From NCBI GenBank assembly GCA_900549415.1, contig URNX01000002.1, forward strand, positions 1-64,000: a stretch of DNA of 64,000 bases. The letters are read 5' to 3'. The notes under the pieces were generated by a model that worked only from the letters and a program-made list of their open reading frames with translations, made no database searches and was not told the DNA's origin. The DNA is from an uncultured bacterium. GTDB taxonomy: Bacteria > Verrucomicrobiota > Lentisphaeria > Victivallales > UBA1829. A program made the translations under genes and the position numbers. The number at the start of each line of letters is the position of its first letter. Position 1 is the first letter of the stretch. Positions 59,862 to 64,000 of the stretch are shown piece by piece.

Positions 59862-61685
59862 ATGGCAGTGAAAACTCAGAAGAAGGCAGTCAAGGCTGCG
59901 CGGACGGTCGGACCGGTGATCAAGGTCGCCGAGCACCCGAAAGTCGGGATTCGTCCCACAATTGACGGCAGAAGAAAAGGGATTCGCGAGTCGCTTGAAG
60001 AGCAGACCATGCAGATGGCGCGTTCGGCGGCTGAACTCATCAGCTCCACACTTCGTCATCCGGACGGCGCTCCGGTTGAATGTGTCATTGCGGACACCAC
60101 AATCGGCGGTGTTGCGGAAGCCGCAGCATGTGCGGACAAGTTCCGCCGCGAAAACGTCGGAGTTTCCCTGACCGTCACCCCCTGCTGGTGCTACGGTTCC
60201 GAAACCATGGATATGGATCCGCAGACCCCGAAGGCGATCTGGGGCTTCAACGGAACGGAGCGTCCCGGCGCGGTTTATCTCGCCGCAGTTCTCGCCGCTC
60301 ATTCCCAGAAAGGTATTCCCGCATTCGGCATCTACGGACGCGATGTGCAGGAAAAGGACGTCAAAGAGATTCCGGAAGATGTCAAGGAAAAAATCCTCCG
60401 TTTCGTGCGCGCCGGGCTTGCTGTTGCCAATATGCGCGGCAAGAGCTATCTCTCCATGGGCAGTGTAGCCATGGGTATCGCGGGCTCCATTGTGAACCCC
60501 GATTTCTTCGAAAAATATCTCGGAATGCGTTGCGAATCGGTTGACCAGTGCGAAATCATCCGCCGCGTTCAGGAGAATATTTACGATCCGGAAGAGTACA
60601 AGCGCGCGATAGACTGGATCAAGAAAAACTGCAAGGAAAACAAAGATATCTACAACGGCAAGGCTGGAAAATCCCGCAAGGAACAGAATGAAATCTGGGA
60701 ATTCCTCGCCAAGATGACCATTATCGGCCGTGACCTCATGGTCGGCAACGAAAAGCTCGCGGAAATGGGCTTTGTAGAAGAATCCTGCGGACACAACGCC
60801 ATCGCCGGCGGTTTCCAGGGACAGCGCCAGTGGACGGACTTCATGCCCAACGGCGACTTTATGGAAACGATCCTCAACTCCTCCTTCGACTGGAACGGCA
60901 TCCGCAAACCGTTCGTTCTCGCAACGGAAAACGATGCCTGCAACGGTGTTGCGATGCTCTTCGCCCACCTGCTGACCTGCACAGCCTCCGGCTTCTCCGA
61001 CGTCCGCACCTACTGGAGCCCGGAAGCGATCAAAAAGGCGACCGGCAAGAAGGTCAATGTCCCCGGTCTGATTCACCTCATCAATTCCGGTGCGACCACG
61101 ATGGACGCCACGGGCAAACAGCGCAAAGACGGCAAGCCCGCAATGAAGCCCTTCTGGGAAATCACCGAAAAGGAGGCGAAAGCCTGTGTGGATTCTGTGG
61201 AATGGACGCCTGCGAACCTCGGTTACTTCCGCGGCGGCGGATTCTCCAGCCGTTTCCTCACGGAAGGCGGAATGCCGCTTACCATGATCCGTCTGAACAT
61301 GGTTGCTGGACTCGGTCCGGTTCTTCAGATTGCGGAAGGCGAAACCGCTGTTCTTCCGAAAGATGTTCATGACAAGCTTGATCAGCGTACCGACCCGGGC
61401 TGGCCGACCACCTGGTTTATTCCGCGGCTCGATGAAACGAATCCGGCGTTCAAGGATGTGTACAGTGTCATGGCGCACTGGGGTGCAAACCACGGCGCGT
61501 TCTGCTACGGTCACATCGGCGCGGATCTGATCACGCTTGCTTCGATGCTTCGTATCCCGGTCTGCATGCACAACGTTCCCGAGGACAAGATTTTCCGTCC
61601 GTCCGCCTGGAACTCCTTCGGCACGAAAGATCTTGAGGGAGCGGACTTCCGCGCCTGCAAGAACTTCGGTCCGGTTTACAAGTGA
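59862..61685 (+). CDS. fucI: L-fucose isomerase
   Basis: A 607-residue enzyme that converts L-fucose to L-fuculose (and often D-arabinose to D-ribulose), with a Mn-type metal. Family blocks: VGIRPTIDGRRKGIRESLEE (about 28-47), CWCYGSETMDMDP, MSMGSVAMGI-type region, ATENDACNGVAML (metal ligands) and NHGAFCYGHIGADL near the end. It is about 15 residues longer at the N terminus than the usual 590, with a Lys/Ala-rich start (MAVKTQKKAVKAART). AAAGGAG precedes ATG 59862. No fuculokinase or aldolase is adjacent, so the pathway is spread over the genome. A strong terminator follows. Confidence 0.95.
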   Translation: MAVKTQKKAVKAARTVGPVIKVAEHPKVGIRPTIDGRRKGIRESLEEQTMQMARSAAELISSTLRHPDGAPVECVIADTTIGGVAEAAACADKFRRENVGVSLTVTPCWCYGSETMDMDPQTPKAIWGFNGTERPGAVYLAAVLAAHSQKGIPAFGIYGRDVQEKDVKEIPEDVKEKILRFVRAGLAVANMRGKSYLSMGSVAMGIAGSIVNPDFFEKYLGMRCESVDQCEIIRRVQENIYDPEEYKRAIDWIKKNCKENKDIYNGKAGKSRKEQNEIWEFLAKMTIIGRDLMVGNEKLAEMGFVEESCGHNAIAGGFQGQRQWTDFMPNGDFMETILNSSFDWNGIRKPFVLATENDACNGVAMLFAHLLTCTASGFSDVRTYWSPEAIKKATGKKVNVPGLIHLINSGATTMDATGKQRKDGKPAMKPFWEITEKEAKACVDSVEWTPANLGYFRGGGFSSRFLTEGGMPLTMIRLNMVAGLGPVLQIAEGETAVLPKDVHDKLDQRTDPGWPTTWFIPRLDETNPAFKDVYSVMAHWGANHGAFCYGHIGADLITLASMLRIPVCMHNVPEDKIFRPSAWNSFGTKDLEGADFRACKNFGPVYK

Positions 61686-61708
61686 TCAGCGACCCGCTGT
61701 TTGCGATT

Positions 61709-61745
61709 TCCCCGTCTGTGCATTATTGCCCGGACGGGGATTTTT
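61709..61745 (+). terminator. Terminator of fucI
   Basis: A 10-bp stem (61709-61718 with 61731-61740, one T-G pair), 12-base loop, then TTTTT. Confidence 0.9.
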
Positions 61746-61809
61746 ATTTTTGCATGAAGTTATGGTGAAAAATCAGAGTTCTTCGTGTTTCCATGCGGAA
61801 AAACATTTT

Positions 61810-63087
61810 TCAAGTGTTCCCGTCCGGCTTCGGGCTGCCGCTGTCGGTGCGCAGGTAAAGAGTCTGGGTCCTGTAGGCAAAATTCAGCTTTTCTTCGGCG
61901 AAGCGCTTGAGAATTTCCATGAAAAGTTCGGTCCGCCAACTCTCTTCCTGTGCAAAAGATTCCATTTTAAGCCAGAGGATGACCGTGATGTTCAACGCGG
62001 AATCGGCGAGCTTTGAGAAGAATATCCGCGGGGAATAACCGGGGCGGTCCGTGCCGTGAAAGTTGTCGGCGATTTCATGGAGAAGCTGGATTGCACGCGT
62101 CATCTGTTCCGGAGTGGTGTCATAGGTCATGCCGAGGTCAAACATCAGCTTGAGATGATTCTTCAGATTGATGTTGCGTACCGGCTGGGTTGTGAGCAGA
62201 CTGTTCGGAAGCGTGTAGACGGATTCGTCGTCGGCGATGATTTTTGTGCTGCGCATTCCGACTTCGCAGACAACGCCCTCGATTCCGCCGGTCTGGATGC
62301 GGTCGCCGAGTTTGAACGGACGGTCGAACAGGATGACGATCGTTCCGAAGAAATTGGAGAGTGTGTCTTTGGCTGCGAGTGCGGCGCCGAGTCCGATCAC
62401 TCCCGCGCCGGCGAGCAGAGCGGTGATGTTGATCTTGAAAATGCTCTGTCCGATAAACAGAATCGTCGTCGCAAAAACGAGGATCCGCATGATGTCGCGA
62501 AGAACTTTGACCATGAGATCGTCAAGGTTGTTGTCTTCTCTCTGCGCAAAGTTCCGCAGATGAGTGTCAATTACACCGACAAGGTTCAGCGCCGCCCATG
62601 CCGCGACCATGGCGAGAACCGTAAAGAAAAAACGGACGTCATACAGAAAAACGGTTCGTTCGAAGCTCACAAGGATCGGGTAGAAGGAAAAGAAGAGCGC
62701 TGTCACGCCGAGTCCGAGAAAGAACGGTGCATTGAGCGCGGCGAGCGCTTCGCGGAGCAGCGGATGACGCGGCTGTTCTTTTTTTTTCCGCAGGAGGCGT
62801 CCGCTCACATAGCCTCCAAGCGCAATGACGGCGGCGGAAACAAATGCGGTCAGCAGAGATTTGAGCAGAGTGTCGCCTTGTGCGGAGAACCAGCGGTTGA
62901 CGTTTTTTTCCTTCTGAAAGAAAAAATGCTCCAGCTGATCGGGCGAAAGATCCGCCGGATTGATTCCTTCCGGAACTTTTGCGTTCAGCCATTCCGTGCG
63001 CTGCCGTTCAATGTTTTTCTGTGCATTTTCCGCGAATGCGCCTGGCGCGGCGAGCTCCATCAGGAGTATGAAGATGATGATATGCAT
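61810..63087 (-). CDS. MscS family mechanosensitive channel
   Basis: A 425-residue membrane protein. A likely signal peptide (about 1-19, LMELAAPGAFA) is followed by a short periplasmic helix, four or so transmembrane helices and the MscS core: the pore helix ITALLAGAGVIGLGAALAAK (about 222-241), then SNFFGTIVILFDRPFKLGD and a beta domain with VCEVGMRSTKII. It opens on membrane tension or acts in ion flux. GGGGGGAA precedes ATG 63087. It stands alone between fucI and a secreted glycosidase-like gene. Confidence 0.93.
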   Translation of the reverse strand: MHIIIFILLMELAAPGAFAENAQKNIERQRTEWLNAKVPEGINPADLSPDQLEHFFFQKEKNVNRWFSAQGDTLLKSLLTAFVSAAVIALGGYVSGRLLRKKKEQPRHPLLREALAALNAPFFLGLGVTALFFSFYPILVSFERTVFLYDVRFFFTVLAMVAAWAALNLVGVIDTHLRNFAQREDNNLDDLMVKVLRDIMRILVFATTILFIGQSIFKINITALLAGAGVIGLGAALAAKDTLSNFFGTIVILFDRPFKLGDRIQTGGIEGVVCEVGMRSTKIIADDESVYTLPNSLLTTQPVRNINLKNHLKLMFDLGMTYDTTPEQMTRAIQLLHEIADNFHGTDRPGYSPRIFFSKLADSALNITVILWLKMESFAQEESWRTELFMEILKRFAEEKLNFAYRTQTLYLRTDSGSPKPDGNT

Positions 63088-63121
63088 GAGAATTCCCCCC
63101 GGATTTCATGTTGCTGCAACC

Positions 63122-63149
63122 AATATAACTCCTGCAAGGGGAATTGCAA
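63122..63149 (-). promoter_or_regulatory. Promoter of the MscS gene
   Basis: On the minus strand TTGCAA (63144-63149), 16 bases, TATATT (63122-63127), about 28 bases before the ATG. Confidence 0.6.
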
Positions 63150-63190
63150 ATGCTTCTTCCTTGTATTTCCTGTTTTTTTGAATTTTTCCC

Positions 63191-63219
63191 TTGACTTTTT
63201 TCTTTTGCTCATGTATATT
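63191..63219 (+). promoter_or_regulatory. Promoter of the secreted glycosidase-like gene
   Basis: TTGACT (63191-63196), 17 bases, TATATT (63214-63219): close to consensus. The start near 63226 leaves a leader of about 120 bases that contains the palindrome at 63247-63260. Confidence 0.65.
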
Positions 63220-63246
63220 TGTTATAGTATATTTTTTGAAATGCGG

Positions 63247-63260
63247 TTAAACCGGGTTAA
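63247..63260. promoter_or_regulatory. 14-bp near-palindrome, possible operator
   Basis: TTAAACCGGGTTAA is symmetric around CCGG with one mismatched pair. It lies about 20-35 bases downstream of the predicted transcription start, a place where LacI- or AraC-type repressors often bind; no regulator gene is visible next to it. Confidence 0.45.
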
Positions 63261-63345
63261 TTAAGCTTTGCGGGAAGCTTTCTGGAAATTGACCCGCTGC
63301 ATTTTTAGAAGTCAGAGTTTGTAACAGAAAAACAGGAGGTCGAGG

Positions 63346-64000
63346 ATGAGTTTTCAGCGATGGAGAAAATCAATGCAACTGTTGCTGCTTGCCGCATTTC
63401 CGCTGGCAGGAGCGGATTTCAAACCGGTTGCGGAGCGCATTCAAGAGCAGATCATGAACCGTTTTGCCGATTCACATGGAATTATCACGGATTACCGCGG
63501 GCTCAAAGGTGAAATCGTTCTGCCGACTCCGGAAGAGTGCGAACGGAACATTCCGAACGCCAAAGGATACTGGACGCCGATTGAGAACGGCGGGTTCTTT
63601 ACCGGACTCTATCTGCTTGGACAGTGCAGGCGGTATCGGCTGGAGAAATCGGAGAATACACGGACGGTGATCCGGAGGCTGGTCGGCGGACTCTGCAAGC
63701 TTCAGGATGTGGCAACGGTTCCAGGTTTCATTGCGCGCGGAGTCGGAACCGATGGCAAATGTCATCATCCAAGCAGTTCTTCCGATCAGTTTTTTCCGTG
63801 GGTGATTGGGCTGGATGCCTATCTCGATACCGATATTCCCTCCGCTGCCGAGCGCAAAGCTCTGGCGAAACGCCTTGCCGCCTGCGGAGATGCTCTCGAA
63901 AAAAACAATTGGCGTCTTCCCGAAGAAACGAAACTGTTCGGTTCTTCCGGAAATCTTGCGGCGGCGAGTTATCATGCCGCTCCGCGGCTGCTTTATTTTC
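63346..64000 (+). CDS. Secreted glycosidase-like protein, N-terminal part
   Basis: The first 218 codons of a gene that runs past the window end without a stop. AGGAGG lies 6 bases before ATG 63346. Residues 1-23 look like a signal peptide (QLLLLAAFPLAGA). The following sequence contains YWTPIENGGFFTGLYLLG and a Trp/Tyr/His-rich part with FPWVIGLDAYL, which resembles the helix-hairpin pattern of alpha/alpha-barrel glycan-degrading enzymes (GH88/GH105-like and related). The family is not certain, and catalytic residues lie partly beyond the window. Its own promoter and palindrome point to independent regulation. Confidence 0.6.
   Translation, partial: MSFQRWRKSMQLLLLAAFPLAGADFKPVAERIQEQIMNRFADSHGIITDYRGLKGEIVLPTPEECERNIPNAKGYWTPIENGGFFTGLYLLGQCRRYRLEKSENTRTVIRRLVGGLCKLQDVATVPGFIARGVGTDGKCHHPSSSSDQFFPWVIGLDAYLDTDIPSAAERKALAKRLAACGDALEKNNWRLPEETKLFGSSGNLAAASYHAAPRLLYF

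Noticed and set aside
1..64000. tRNA, rRNA, tmRNA, CRISPR arrays or insertion sequences
   Set aside because: I looked through the intergenic regions for clover-leaf-like stems, CCA ends, regularly spaced repeats and transposase motifs and saw none. A covariance-model search would be needed to exclude small RNAs.

Overview
The window reads as chromosomal DNA of a moderately GC-rich Gram-negative bacterium. Lentisphaerota (Victivallis-like, PVC superphylum) is my best guess. This rests on the mix of genes (GSCFA protein, Gfo/Idh/MocA, RraA and GH10 sugar genes, L-fucose isomerase, stand-alone AICAR transformylase, CehA-type PHP protein) and is from memory, not a database comparison. About 52 protein genes fill almost all of the sequence. 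No rRNA, tRNA, CRISPR array, insertion sequence or replication origin was seen. No gene-free stretch exceeds 300 bases; the longest, 63088-63345, carries two promoters and a palindrome.

Layout. 1-2554: the end of a PHP-domain gene, then an ADP-ribosylglycohydrolase divergent from an AraC regulator. 2586-11260: a long plus-strand run, rimO-pgsA-hflX, a secreted 1223-residue coiled-coil protein, ebfC-recR and a deoxyribosyltransferase-like gene. 11232-16300: a minus-strand operon of FHA-MoxR ATPase, DUF58 and a TgpA-type transglutaminase. 16343-17094: an AT-rich toxin-antitoxin pair ended by a two-way terminator. 17103-19752: tmk-holB-bioB. 19796-25942: purH-like, recD2, GSCFA and asnB. 25891-28470: three coupled minus-strand genes of unknown function, possibly phage-derived. 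28547-33790: an IclR-linked sugar operon (enolase-superfamily dehydratase, RraA-like, GH10-like, SDR). 33848-38909: protein-quality genes clpB, grpE, dnaJ and smpB. 38949-43538: MATE transporter, Gfo/Idh oxidoreductase, sugar isomerase and pdxB. 43593-47833: a small repeat protein with D-aminoacylase, facing an EamA transporter and a PHP hydrolase. 47933-53095: TrmB regulator, aspS, lytic transglycosylase, DUF3047 and a HemW-like radical SAM protein. 53097-56451: a LacI regulator divergent from a GH3 glycosidase. 56450-58883: a lipid operon (OlsB-like, PlsC, CobS-like). 58956-64000: zinc-ribbon coiled coil, fucI, MscS channel and the start of a secreted glycosidase-like gene.

How it works together. 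The catabolic genes (GH3, GH10-like, fucI, dehydratase, Gfo/Idh, sugar isomerase) point to a glycan and sugar-acid user with local regulators (AraC, IclR, LacI, TrmB). Housekeeping functions lie in tightly packed, often start-stop-overlapping operons. The best novelty candidates are the three-gene unknown cluster, the CobS-like protein that has lost its acidic motif inside a lipid operon, the giant secreted coiled-coil protein, and a sigma-54-like promoter in front of clpB.
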